Below, in pieces: positions 36,091-48,334 of a stretch of DNA of 64,000 bases (positions are counted from its first letter, which is position 1; every line of letters begins with the position of its first letter). Origin of the DNA: Liolophura sinensis (taxonomy: Eukaryota > Mollusca > Polyplacophora > Chitonida > Chitonidae); NCBI RefSeq assembly GCF_032854445.1, contig NC_088304.1:34519551-34583550 (forward strand). The letters are read 5' to 3'. Under the pieces are notes generated by a model. That model saw only the letters and a list, made by a program, of their open reading frames with translations. It did no database searches and was not told the DNA's origin. The translations under genes and the position numbers were made by a program.

Positions 36091-36602
36091 TGCTAAATGT
36101 ATGGCTTGGTTCATAAATGCACTACTGCAAACAGCACAGTGCCCTCTGATTAACATGGTCCAGAGTTCAATTCCTTGGGTCGTCAGCAGATTTACATCAT
36201 GTCCAGTTTCACTCAACCTTTTTTCCCCAATAGTCCAATATGGAGATTTTCTTGAAAAAACTTTATAATCAGTCAAATACTGGACTGAACTTTGGTGAAA
36301 TTTTATGTAAACTGACACAAGTACGATATTCATTTAGATTGTTTTCACCGACTTGTCATGCACTCTCTAAATTCAACATATACATATTTTAAATGACTCA
36401 AATACATATAAATATATAAGTAACAAAATACAACTGTCATCACAAAATGGACACATAACCACAAAATTTAAGCAGGCAGTCTAGCATTTAAAAATGGTCA
36501 ATAAACTGATGATTTTTATAATCATTATGATAAAAAATGGACCACTAAAATGAGGACGGAGTGTAAAATATAGCGCAGCGTAAACTCAGAATGACGGATA
36601 AG

Positions 36603-37113
36603 TCCCTCAGTGAGGTGTGTAGCTGGTGTCAAGATGGTAGAAACCCCCTTGTGAATTCACCGTGTGATAACACAGTCCCTCAGTGAGGTGTGTAGCTGGT
36701 GTCAAGATGGTAGAAACCCCCTTGTGAATTCACAATGTGATAACACAGTCCCTCAGTGAGGTGTGTAGCTGGTGTCAAGATGGTAGAAACCCCCTTGTGA
36801 ATTCACCGTGTAATAACACAGTCCCTCAGTGAGGTGTGTAGCTGGTGTCAAGATGGTAGAAACCCCCTTGTGAATTCACCATGTGATAACACAGTCCCTC
36901 AGTGAGGTGTGTAGCTGATGTCAAGATGGTAGAAACCCCCTTGTGAATTCACCATGTTATAACACAGTCCCTCAGTGAGGTGCGTAGCTGGTGTCAAGAT
37001 GGTAGAAACCCCCTTGTGAATTCACCATGTTATAACACAGTCCCTCAGTGAGGTGCGTAGCTGGTGTCAAGACGGTAGGAACCTCCTTGTGAATTCACCG
37101 TGTGATAACACAG
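36603..37113 (-). repeat. 73-bp array made of the NTAQ1 stop-codon end
   Basis: Seven head-to-tail 73-bp units, starting at 36603, 36676, 36749, 36822, 36895, 36968 and 37041. The unit at 37041-37113 is the real end of the last NTAQ1 exon and contains its TGA; six more copies follow it in the 3' UTR direction. The coding part ([14 protein letters not shown]) is conserved in the NTAQ1 family, so the exon is the source. Confidence 0.95.
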
Positions 37114-40100
37114 TCCCCCAGCCAACTGACGGATCCATGCTGATGAAATCGGCAATGTTGTTGTTTGACTCTGAAAAACAGAAGTTTGGGGTTTGTATAC
37201 AGGGATAAGGTGAAGGTGTTATAATTACACATACCTGGGGTTTGTATACAGGGATAAGGTGAAGGTGTTATAATTACACATACCTGGGGTTTATTCCGGC
37301 ATACAGGGATAAGGTGGCGGTGTTTTCAGTTACATTACCTGGGGATTGTATACAGGAATTGGCTGGAGGTGTTTTACTTACACATACCTGGGGATTGTAT
37401 ACAGGGATAAGGTGGAGGTGTGTTACTTACACATACCTGGGGTTTATTCCGGCATACAGGGATAAGGTGGCGGTGTTTTCAGTTACATTACCTGGGGATT
37501 GTATACAGGAATTGGCTGGAGGTGTTTTACTTACACATACCTGGGGATTGTATACAGGGATAAGGTGGAGGTGTGTTACTTACACATACCAGGGGTTTGT
37601 GTACAGGGATAAGGCAGAACTGTTTTACTTACACATACCTGGGGACTGTATACAGGGATAAGGTGGAGGTGTTTTCAGTTACATTACCTGGGGATTGTAT
37701 ACAGGAATTGGCTGGAGGTGTTTTACTTAGACATACCTGGGGATTGTATACAGGGATAAGGTGGAGGTGTGTTACTTACACATACCGGGGGTTTGTGTAC
37801 AGGGATAAGGCAGAACTGTTTTACTTACACATACCTGGGCATTGTGTACAAGGATAAGGCGGAGGTGTTTTACTTACACATACCTGGGGATTGTATACAA
37901 GGATAAGGCGGAGGTGTTTACTTACACATACCTGGGGACTGTGTAGAAGGATAAGGCGGAGGTGTTTTACTTACACATACCTGGGGATTGTATACAGGGA
38001 TAAGGTGGAGGTGTTTTACTTACACATACCTGGGGATTGTATACAAGGATAAGGTGGAGGTGTTTTACTTACACATACCTGGGGATTGTATACAGGGATA
38101 AGGTGGAGGTGTTTTACTTACACATACCTGGGGATTGTATACAAGGATAAGACGGAGGTGTTTTACTTACACATACCTGGGGATTGTATACAAGGATAAG
38201 GTGGAGGTGTTTTACTTACACATACCTGGGGATTGTATACAAGGATAAGGTGGAGGTGTTTTACTTACACATACCTGGGGATTGTATACAAGGATAAGGC
38301 GGAGGTGTTTTACTTACACATACCTGGGGATTGTATACAGGGATAAGGTGGAGGTGTTTTACTTACACATATCTAGGGATTGTATACAGCGATAAGGTGA
38401 AGGTGTTTTACTTACACATACCTGGGGATGGTATACAGACATAAGGTGGAAGTGTTTTACTTACACATACCTGGGGATTGTGTACAAGGATAAGGTGGAG
38501 GTGTTTTACTTACACATACCGGGGGATTGTATACAAGGATAAGGCGGAGGTGTTTTACTTACACATACCTGGGGATTGTATACAAGGATAAGGCGGAGGT
38601 GTTTTACTTACACATACCTGGGGATTGTATACAGGGATAAGGTGGAGGTGTTTTACTTACACATATCTAGGGATTGTATACAGCGATAAGGTGAAGGTGT
38701 TTTACTTACACATACCTGGGGATGGTATACAGACATAAGGTGGAAGTGTTTTACTTACACATACCTGGAAATTGTGTACAAGGATAAGGTGGAGGTGTTT
38801 TACTTACACATACCGGGGGTTTGTATACAAGGATAAGGTGAAGGTGTTTTACTTACACATACCTGGGGTTTGTATACAAGGATAAGGTGAAGGTGTTTTA
38901 CTTACACATACCTGGGGATTGTATACAAGGATAAGGTGGAGGTGTTTTACTTACACATACCTGGGGATTGTATACAGGGATAAGGTGGAGGTGTTTTACT
39001 TACACATACCTGGGGATTGTATACAGGGATAAGGTGGAGGTGTTTTACTTACACATACCTGGGGTTTGTATACAGGGATAAGGTGGAGGTGTTTTACTTA
39101 CACATACCGGGGGTTTGTGTACAGGGATAAGGTGGAGGTGTTTTACTTACACATACCTGGGGTTTGTATACAGGGATAAGGTGGAGGTGTTTTACTTACA
39201 CATACCTGGGGTTTGTATACAGGGATAAGGTGGAGGTGTTTTACTTACACATACCGGGGGTTTGTGTACAGGGATAAGGTGGAGGTGTTTTACTTACACA
39301 TACCTGGGGTTTGTATACAAGGATAAGGTGGAGGTGTTTTCTGCCAGCTCCCATCCTCGCCCAACATATGGGTTCTGTCAGATGCAAAGTGACGCAGATA
39401 TGTTTCAGCAGAAATCACTCGAAAGTACCTTAGAAGACAAATAACAGGACAACGAGCTTTTGATAAATTCACGATAGTTAGCGAAACAAAATCGCACTGC
39501 AAAGATGCAAATATCAGAGCTGTTTAAAAGTTGGTTTCCTTGTGTCTTGCCGGTGTGGAACATAGTTCAATCAGACCCTGGTGGTATGTTGTTGTGGTTT
39601 CAAAGCTCAATACACGAATTTGATAAAATGCTGCCTTGTTTAAGGCAGAGTGATAGGTTCCATTGGTGTCTTATGTTGTATATAAAGATTTCATTGATGA
39701 TACCAGTGGGGGGGCCTCCATGGCTGAGATGGTTAGGATCTTCTGACTAATGCGGATGTTGGGAGTTCAAGTCCAGCTCATGCTGGCTTCTTCTCCGGAC
39801 ATATGTGAAAAGGTCTGCCAGCAATCTGCACACGGACATGGTTATCCCTAGGCTCTGCCAGGTTTACTCCCACCATAATGGTGACCGTTGTCGTATAAAC
39901 GAAACATTCTTGCATATGGCGTAAAAACATCAATCAAATAAATAAATATTTTCAGTACCAGTAATCCACACACAACTTCATGGGATATTTTAACTCCTTA
40001 TCCTTGTATATTACAGTTTGATCAACACTATGCTTAGTTCATTAAAAACTTTATAACAATATTGGTGATTTACTACCATATTCTGACTGCGCATGCTTGA

Positions 40101-43100
40101 TGGAACTGTACCGTTTATATTCTGGTTTCAGGAAGTCCTCAGAGTGTATGGCCTGCTGAGCGTATCTCCGGAATGAACAGGGAAATGTCAGCCGCGTATC
40201 CAGGTCGTACACCTGGACAACTGAGCTGCTCTGACGATGTAGCAGGATCACATGGTAATCCTGAAAACATATAGAATGCTGGGATATGTTCCTGTTAGAA
40301 TTATTTTTTTTGTGCCAAGCTGAATAATTTTTCACTTACATGATGCCGGCCAGTATACTATTTATCTAATTATTGTTCAATACCATTATCAAGTACACAT
40401 GTCGTTCATTTATACGATGGCAGCCAGTATGCTATTCATAAAAGATGGGGGAAACTGGAGTGTTGGGAATAAAACCACCAGCCTTTGGCAAGTGTATACA
40501 ACAGGAGCACTTCGACGTGTGGTCCTAGCATGTGTGGTAGTGGTGGAAGGCAAGTGTCCTGTGACCTTCATGCACAACCACAACCACAGAGCACTCTGTA
40601 CAACTTATTGCCTCTAAGGCCCAGAGAACAAGGGAAATTTCTCTGTTAATATAGTTACTGAGAAAAGTATTGAACCGTTAATCACATCTCAAGTAAATAC
40701 TGTTTTTTTCTGTCTTGACAATGTCAGAAAATGACAGCAACCTATTAATACTGATAATTCTTCAAGGTTTTATCCAGCTACTGATGTAACAGGAGCAGAT
40801 TTCCAGTACTTATACTGGCAGAGGATAGAAGGAATTGTCCCTTTTGTACAATTGGTAGATGTAGATTTGTTTGTTTGATTGATTTACTAGGCTTTAACAT
40901 TGCTTTCAACATTACTCCATCATCAAGCCTGACTGGAGTGCCATGCCAAAAACATCAGACAAGATGGCTCACCCATTGATTATGGCAGTGGAATAAGTGT
41001 AAAAGTAGATGTATTTATACGCCTAAAAGGGGAGACCTCAAAAATATGGTCAAGGAGATGGAGTTATCCCCCTTACCCAAACAACTGGCTGATCCACAGA
41101 CTTTGCCTGCTTCTGATTCCACAGTGGTACCTGCCGAGAAAATGTCACTGTCATGATAATGATCAGGTTTCTATGGTAACTGGAGACTGCAGACATCCGA
41201 GCACATCACTCCCATGAGGCAGCGGCAAACAGATGACAAGGTGAAAGATAACAAGGGAGGGTACAGGGAAATTAACAACATTGGACGATATTCACGAAGT
41301 AAGGCTGATAATCACCAGACCTGTATGCAAGACAACAGAACTATGTCCACACCATATATAAATTATAAACATTAACACAACCTGGTTTTGAACTTATGAA
41401 GCTGTGAAGCAGTTTTGTATTAAAGGAGAAGAAAATTTAAATATCAAACAAATACCATTGAAAAGAGTACGCATTTCCTAGCAGGTGCATGCCATATAAA
41501 AATTCTATTACATACCTCAAGATGATAAATTATAAATAAAGTCAGCGCCAAAATCCGCTGTGGGCGACTCCATTTTGCCTAAGAACTAGTCCTGAATTCT
41601 TCTGTGTTAGAAGGAGAACTGCCGTCAGCAACCGCTGAAGTGCAGTTCATACATTTCTGGTAGAACTCTTCTTCCCACAAGGTAGCAAACAGTACAGTTT
41701 GTTTTCCGCTTGACAATCAAGAAACCAGAATGTTGAACTAGCTTCCAAGTTTACACTAACAAGCCAGCAGTTTTAACAACTCACATTGACTGAGGGGCAA
41801 CACACCCTCAGCATAAATTACAAGGTGTTAAAAATGGAGGACGTTGAGAGTTTAAGTCATGCTGGCTTCCTCTTCAGCCATAACTGGGAAGGTCTGCCAG
41901 CAACCTGCGGATGGTCGTGGGTTTCTCCCAGGCTCTGCCCGGTTTCCTCCCACCATAATGCTGAAATATCCTTGAATACGGCATAAAACACCAATTAAAT
42001 AAATAAATAAATAAAAATGGAGGATGCGATGGACTCAGCGATTTATGCCAGCTTTGCCGTTTTCAGGTTTTATGTGTATGGCGAGAAAAAATCCCAGAAT
42101 TATTGCAACAGGCACCACCAGATAGAAAAAATGTGCTCTTTTCGGCCAATAGTGTCATGTTTTTAAGTTTTCTTCTCCTTTAACTCCCATGCTATATGGA
42201 CAGTGTTTTCACAGCTGTGTGATTGAGTATGCATGAACACTGATGTGAGTAAAATGGTAAATGCCCTGATGTCCACGGTCTTGAATAAGGAAACAAAACA
42301 CAATCAAGAATATATCATGGCATCTTACATAATCTTACTGAAGTGAGATCAAGTAGAAACCATTAAACCCCTAGGGTTTATAATAGGTACTTCTCTTGGA
42401 AAAAAAAATGTACTTGCTATGGTCCCACATCAAGAGTCAAAGCCTTAGATATTTATTTCATTATCTTATTGGTATTAATACCTATTGGAATATTTCACCA
42501 GCTACATGTACCAATGTTGTCAGATTTGTGTGAGGAGGAAACCATGTAGATACCTGAGGAAACCTGCGTGCCTGAGGAAACCTCCACACCTCACCAGCTA
42601 CCTTATAAACCTCCTGACGTAAAATCAAAGCTGAACCAACAGACGCTGGATCTGAACTCACGGTCATTGGACAACAAACTGGGCAGATAGTTATGCATGA
42701 CTTGGACAGTCAGGGTTCCAAAACAAAATAAAGGTACGTGTTAAATTGATATTTTCCGCGATGACTGCACTAGAACGTGATCGTTGTTCTCTATATATTA
42801 ATACTGCAATATACTTACTGCCAGGCTGTTGTTTGAAATGAACACCACCCAGCAGCTGGCCAGCTCAGAGGGCATTTCCTGCTGCACATTTTCACACAAT
42901 TTCCAAATATTTTCTTCGCTGTCCAATAATAAAAAGAAACCAAGGGAAATATTTTAATATAGGGCCAAAAGTTCTCCTCATATCTGATTTCTCCCTTTGC
43001 AAAATATTAAAATATTGTTAATGCAGAATTTTAAGTTTTAACTTCATACATAATTACATCTGTGTCTCTGGTTGATTATTGTGTATTCCAGCATGGTCAG

Positions 43101-44224
43101 AAAATAAATAGATGAAAAACTTCTGAACAAATTTAAGCTGCTGGGGCAGATTTCACAAAGTCATTTATTAAGACTAAAATGAAAATCTGAAACACAATTT
43201 CCAGTGCTTAATTTCATTTCGTATAGATAAAAAAAATTTTAAAATCCTCATAAATGTTATTAAACAAATGTGTCAAATTTTCAACACCACAACAAATCAT
43301 TGTGATGACAGTACAAAAGAGTTAATCTGAGCATTAGGAATCAGTGTAAAGGCAGAAATAGGAGATGATACAAAACTGTGAGCTTTGCAGTGGAGTTTCA
43401 CAAATGCCAGTGACAGTTGCACAACTATCAGTGAGGATGAAAGCCTCACTTGTATTTCAAGAAAGCAGTGTCCAGAGCATTTTGCCTCTCAGTCCAAGTT
43501 GTAACACTAGCAGTCCAAGTTTGTTCTGATATTAGGTATGGCAAAATTCTATTAGGCCAAGGATAGCCCAAAGTAATGTCAGAGGGTGCTACAATTAAAA
43601 AACTTGATGAAAACATTTGTTACCTACCCTCATACAACATGTCGAGGGTGGCGGTATGGTGGGCACCTTTTGAGCAGTACCAAAGAATCTTGGCATGGCA
43701 CGGCTTTTAAAATTGACTTTAAACGCCGTGGCAAACTGCTTCACCAACAGTATCAGGTTTTTAAATGAAGCACGGTCTAGCGTTGGTTTGGGACCATGCT
43801 TGGCTGAACAATATTTTGCCAAATTTAACATCTGAGCAAATCTCGGGCTATAACTTTATCAGAGTTGTAACTACATGTAGACACACCGACAAACTGATGG
43901 GCTAATAAGGGTCCAGTTGATTCGACAGTATGACGATGATTGCCTTGTGTAAGATTATGAATCTTTAATGACAAATAAACTGCCGAAAACTGGACCCTTT
44001 CTCGCACCATTGGTAATGAGCTAGGAGAAAACTGTCTGTAAGATGCATAACACGAAACATTATTTCTCTGAAAACGATTAGGTTTGGCTGATACACAAAG
44101 CGAATGGGCATAGAATCTTTAGACATTAGCGCATGGATTACCAGAAAAATGCTGTATATGCAGAACTGTCATAACTAGCCAATGCTTGAGGTTCCGCTGT
44201 CATATCTTCCATGGGCGCTGCCAT
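37067..44224 (-). CDS. NTAQ1: protein N-terminal glutamine amidohydrolase
   Basis: Exons on the minus strand: 44224-44142, 42918-42819, 41130-41077, 40260-40112, 39428-39304, 37170-37067; 204 aa, against 205 in human, with all phases matching. The enzyme deamidates N-terminal Gln to Glu in the Arg/N-degron pathway. Diagnostic blocks are [10 protein letters not shown], the WDYHV motif (encoded across exons 3-4), [24 protein letters not shown] and [13 protein letters not shown]. The catalytic triad is present: Cys28 (its codon is split between exons 1 and 2), His82 in DYHV and Asp98 in YDLD. The N-terminus is unlike vertebrates: residues before Cys28 read YTAFF, without the neighbouring cysteines. 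The start is the ATG at 44224 (context CCAACATGGC). Intron 5 and the 3' end are occupied by arrays made of this gene's own exon edges. Confidence 0.95.
37188..39340 (-). repeat. 49-bp array made of the NTAQ1 exon 5 donor
   Basis: About 43 copies of a 49-bp unit; on the plus strand CTTACACATACCTGGGGATT, then GTATACAAGGATAAGGTGGA and GGTGTTTTA. The copy at 39304-39340 is coding: it is the last 37 bases of exon 5 (CCTCCACCTTATCCTTG...CCCCAG on the minus strand) followed by the donor GTATGTGTAAGT. The array fills 37188-39303, about 2116 of the 2133 bases of intron 5. Blocks near 37300-37800 show higher-order variants with TTATTCCGGC or GAATTGGC. Confidence 0.96.
39708..39950 (+). repeat. SINE family A, full length
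   Basis: Plus-strand copy in NTAQ1 intron 4. Head GGGGCCTCCATGGCTGAGAT, box B GAGTTCAAGTCC, and ATCAAATAAATAAAT tail. Confidence 0.85.
41848..42015 (+). repeat. SINE family A, head-truncated
   Basis: Plus-strand copy in NTAQ1 intron 2, from the box B region (GAGAGTTTAAGTCATGCTGG) to the AAATAAATAAATAAA tail. Confidence 0.8.
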
Positions 44225-44428
44225 GTTGGAATCCTCGCGAAATTCTCCGAGATGTGTCGAAATGTCTTTTCTATTTTTGTAGCAGGCTCAAAATGCCACA
44301 CCTTGGATACGTTTAGTTCGCATGTTGTGGATAAAGAAACTTTTCCAGCGACGATAAGGGGTACGATGGCACAGGAAGTTCTGTGAAACAACAAGAGTTT
44401 ACAGGTCACATGACCTGGCTGTCACAGA
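44225..44428. promoter_or_regulatory. bidirectional promoter, NTAQ1 / ISOC2
   Basis: 204 bp separate the two divergent start codons, so both promoters and 5' UTRs must overlap or extend into each other. It contains an ETS-like ACAGGAAGTTC and the inverted repeat described separately. No TATA box is evident. Promoter function is inferred from gene layout. Confidence 0.65.
44403..44416. promoter_or_regulatory. AGGTCA inverted repeat / E-box
   Basis: AGGTCA-CA-TGACCT is a perfect inverted repeat of the nuclear-receptor half-site AGGTCA with a 2-base spacer. It also embeds the E-box-like GTCACATGAC. It ends 12 bases before the ISOC2 ATG. Confidence 0.4.
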
Positions 44429-47400
44429 ATGGACAAAAATGGCGGTGTCCGAAAATTAGGAAATATTGTCCTGGATCAAACGGCATTTTTCTTGTGTGAC
44501 ATGCAGGAAAAATTCCGACCTGCCATCAAATACTTTCCAGATATACTAGAAGTCTCAAAACGCATGGTATGACTAAAATTTATCAGGTTTTCTGGATAAT
44601 GAATGTTTTTTTGAGCCACTTTAGGACGGTGACGCGTGTGATTCTGAAAATCGCCGGCCGGCAACATCGAGTACAGTGATACACGATGATCCCTGGGAAC
44701 GTAATGCAGACTAAGTCCGCTGCTCATTATGGCAGCTCTGCGTGAGACCGTATTTAATCATTTAGTCGATAACTGCTATATAAACTAGTACTGGTATTAT
44801 GAGCCAGTTTTACTCCATTCCATGGGATATGCATCGTTAAAAACATAGGATTATATACATTGCAGCTTCATAAAGAAGATAAAGTGATAGGTTTTAATAA
44901 TGGTTCAGTTGTTTACGATTTTGAGTTACAGAGTAGACCAGAACTGTCTGATGAGTGAAGCATCGTCGAATGAATGACAAGTTTCTAAGTACTCCTTGGG
45001 TTGTCATTTTCATGTTTTTTTTTTTTTAATTTCCCGAAGGTACATAGTATCACAAACTTATAAACATGTTTGTTATGACTGTAAATGATACATATCCGTA
45101 TCGTACCTAATACCATTGTTTCTTTGTCTTAATTTAGGTCCAAGCATCAACAATCCTCCAAATCCCACTTGTTGTCACAGAACAGGTATAAATTTTGATG
45201 GTTTAAACTTTAATTGTTGTGATGTGGCCGTTAAATGTAAGATCATCATATATTGCAACAATCGAATTTCAGTTTAATTGACCTAAAGGTTTGATAGCCA
45301 TGTTATAATCTTTTCATGCATGATTCCATTTCTTGACATTAAAATTCTGTGCAGTGTGTACAATTTATTTCATTGTCTACAGTTAAGATCTTTTTGTGGA
45401 TATGTTTTTTATTTGAGACCAGTAGCCAATGTAAAATGATGTATTGTATGTGTCTGCTCTTGGAATAGAAATTACATTTTTATTTCAATGAAAGCAAATC
45501 TGAATTTGCGGTTTTGTGTGAAGAAAAGGTTTTAAGATGAGAAAAATATTTTACGTGTATTTAAATAAAGCTTAGGGAGGCATAGTTCACTCATTTAACT
45601 GACAAAAACAAAAAACGTAACCTATTTTAAAATGAGCCATGCCAAAACAAAACATGTTTGCTGATTTTGACTTCGAGTTACTTGAATTATAGTTGGGTCT
45701 CTAACCCTTTTTATTCAGTATCCAAAAGGCCTTGGCAGTACAGTGACTGAGCTGGATGTCTCCACTGCTGTTGTTGTTGCTCCTAAAACAAAGTTCAGCA
45801 TGCTTGTGCCCGAAGTTGAGGAGAAGATGAAGATACTGTGCAATGGAGATGTGCAGCACGTTGTTCTCTTTGGAATCGAGGTATTTATTGTTGTGCAGTC
45901 GTGGGCCCTTGTGTTCACTGTCTGACCCTTTTTTGAGGACATAGACTGTCTGAAAATGTTATGTGTATCAGGAGATTGTCTTTCTACACTAACCTTGGAC
46001 AGATTTCCCACTCTCGACTGTTCACTGGGCCGTAGAGATAAAATGGTCACAAGGCTATATAGTTTAAGCATTTTTTATTGAAGTTCATTTGAAATAAGTT
46101 GCTTTCCACCAATACAGCATACACCATGAGTTTGCAATGCAGTTGAAAGTAAGTGTGACATGGATTGGAAAGTACGTGAGTTGCCTGCCAAAGGTTGGTG
46201 ATTTTATTACATACTTTCACGCCTTGTGTGAATATCAGTGACTCTGGGTAATGTTAGAATGCTTGATCACATGCACCCATTAAAATTAGACAAAATTGTA
46301 ATTGTTATGCGAAAGTTTGTTGTCAGGCTGTGGTATATTTGCAGAAGGGTCTTATCTTTCAATTTCTAGGACACAACAGGTGAAGGTTCAAACCCAGCCT
46401 TGGGCAAGGGCTTTGTAGATTCGTGGTGATGATAAGTAGAGTCATTAATGCTCGTTTGGCCATTGACACAGTATAACATTTATTGAAGACTACTAGTCTT
46501 CAAAGTTTGTCAATTACTTTCCAAAGATCAATGGTTTTCCGCTGGACACTGCAGTGAAAACTTGCTGACTATCATGTCTAGCAATAATCCAGTAACTAAG
46601 TAAGTAAATTTTATTTTTCTTTACCTATAATACAGACTCATGTATGCATACAACAGACAGCGATTGACCTTCTAGCCAGGAACATTGAGGTCCATGTTGT
46701 GGCTGATGCGTGCTCATCTCGTAGTCAGATGGACAGAGTTTTTGCCCTGGAGGTAAATTTGATTGTAATTAGTATTTTTATCTTTTTAATATGGACAATT
46801 GAAGAGTTCTGTGACATTTTTTGAGCTCTTCTTTGGTATTGTCTACAGAGTCTACAGGAGGACTATCCCAGACATAAACATTACAGATTATTCTGTATTT
46901 GCATTTCTTTATAATTTGCCGTTCCTAATTTTCTCATGGAAACTTAAGTGAAAATGAATGCAAGTGTCATTATATAATACATTATAGGCCTGTACTTTTT
47001 GTTTCTTTATTATCTGACCCATGGTTGGCAGCACAGAACAAGGGGAGGTAACTCTTCAGGCTACTTCTCATGTGTACTTGGTGATCCCCATAACCAGGAA
47101 GGTTGTCAGGTACCTGGTGAAGTGTGGTGGTTTGTCTCCCACCCATGAACCTCACTGCCATTGACAGGGCTGTATGTGTAAACATTCTTGAATAATGGTA
47201 CAGCGTAAAACACCAATTAAACACATGCACAAATACAATAATATGAACTCAAAAACTTTTAAAGATACTATTTTGATGTAATGGGGACCTCAAAAACTCC
47301 TTCCTGCCTGTGTCAAGAACTCGTGAATTCTTTCCTTTATTTCATTACACTTATCGATGTATGTGTGCTTATGAAACGTTTATGTTGTATGGGGCACTGC

Positions 47401-47893
47401 ATGTAATGTCACAGAAGAAAACGATGCATTGTGCTGTCATTTGAACCTTCTGTGTAGCTTATCCTCGAGTCTCCCATTGAAAATTCACTAACTGTGTATT
47501 GGTGGTGGAGTGAGTGGTCAAATATGTTTTTCCTGAAGACCACAGACATCTTACCGATGACAGTGCAAGTTCAAACCCATCTGCTGCCCTGCCACAGGCA
47601 GGCCTACCTATAGGCAGTGTGTAGTGGCTACTATTAGAGTGTTGTGAAAATTGAGAATGACGCAGCACTGGTATAAAAATTTTATTGCCTAATCAGAAGT
47701 GATTAATTACATACAGTGTTAATTTTATTTCTGTACTCTGTTTTAGCGATTGCGTCAGATAGGGGCTGTAGTCACTACCAGTGAAGCCATCCTCCTGCAG
47801 CTGGTTGGAGACAAGGACCACCCAAAGTTCAAGGAGGTGCAGTCTCTGATCAAAGTCAGCGCCCCAGAGTCAGGGCTTGTGGCTCAACTGTGA
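44429..47893 (+). CDS. ISOC2: isochorismatase domain-containing protein, ISOC2-like
   Basis: Exons: 44429-44566, 45138-45185, 45719-45880, 46636-46752, 47747-47893; all phase 0, 203 aa, against 205 in human ISOC2. The family has a Rossmann-like hydrolase fold with an Asp-Lys-Cys site; the substrate of animal ISOC proteins is not established. Visible blocks are [11 protein letters not shown] (Asp24), [20 protein letters not shown] (Lys85), VLFGIETHVCI (Cys120), [16 protein letters not shown] and [15 protein letters not shown]. The triad looks complete, so the product is probably active. It may sit in the cytosol or mitochondria; I see no strong presequence. It shares its promoter region with NTAQ1. 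Confidence 0.93.
46980..47225 (+). repeat. SINE-like copy with family A tail
   Basis: Located in ISOC2 intron 4. It ends AAACATTCTTGAATAATGGT, ACAGCGTAAAACACC, AATTAAAC; the body (GGTGATCCCCATAACCAGGA) differs from family A and is closer to family D. Confidence 0.5.
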
Positions 47894-48316
47894 ACCAATG
47901 TGTGGGTGTATCTAGTGACAACATCTCTCGTGAACTGTGAACCACTGTGTTGTGGACTTCCATGTACCTGTTGATTGGACAGGTTGTGAAAACTCAGTTG
48001 GTGACTCCACGTTCCCTGTGACAAACTTGTCTGGTGATTCTTGGAGTGTTATGAACAATGAGCCCAATGCTTCAGAATGGAGCTGCATTTAAATCAGGGA
48101 AGGTGTACAGAATGGTGTTATGCTGGATGGTGCAGTGGTATTTGCAGCAACCTAGAAAACTTTCCACTGGTCCTGGAAATTATTGTACTAAAGTACATGA
48201 ATTTCATTGTAAGATTTTCAAGGCCTTGGGAAGCCTGGAAGGAGAGTTTATTTTGGAATATGCCCTAAAGTGTACTTGATTTTTAAATGTTAAATATCAT
48301 ATTACAGTGTCTTTGA

Positions 48317-48334
48317 AATAAACAGATAAATAAA
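48317..48334 (+). promoter_or_regulatory. polyadenylation signals of ISOC2
   Basis: Two AATAAA hexamers (48317-48322 and 48329-48334) lie about 420 bases past the stop, in a fitting place for the ISOC2 3' end. Confidence 0.55.

Larger units (their letters stand above)
34292..37066. other. convergent 3' region between TUFM and NTAQ1
   Basis: It holds the TUFM 3' UTR (end not certain), a SINE C copy (35456-35749), a SINE A copy (35841-36090) and the NTAQ1 stop-codon array (36603-37113). No further gene is seen. Confidence 0.5.

Noticed and set aside
43595-43831. Minus-strand frame with [20 protein letters not shown]
   Set aside because: It looks protein-like but lies in NTAQ1 intron 1, matches no NTAQ1 segment, and the flanking exons join in phase without it.
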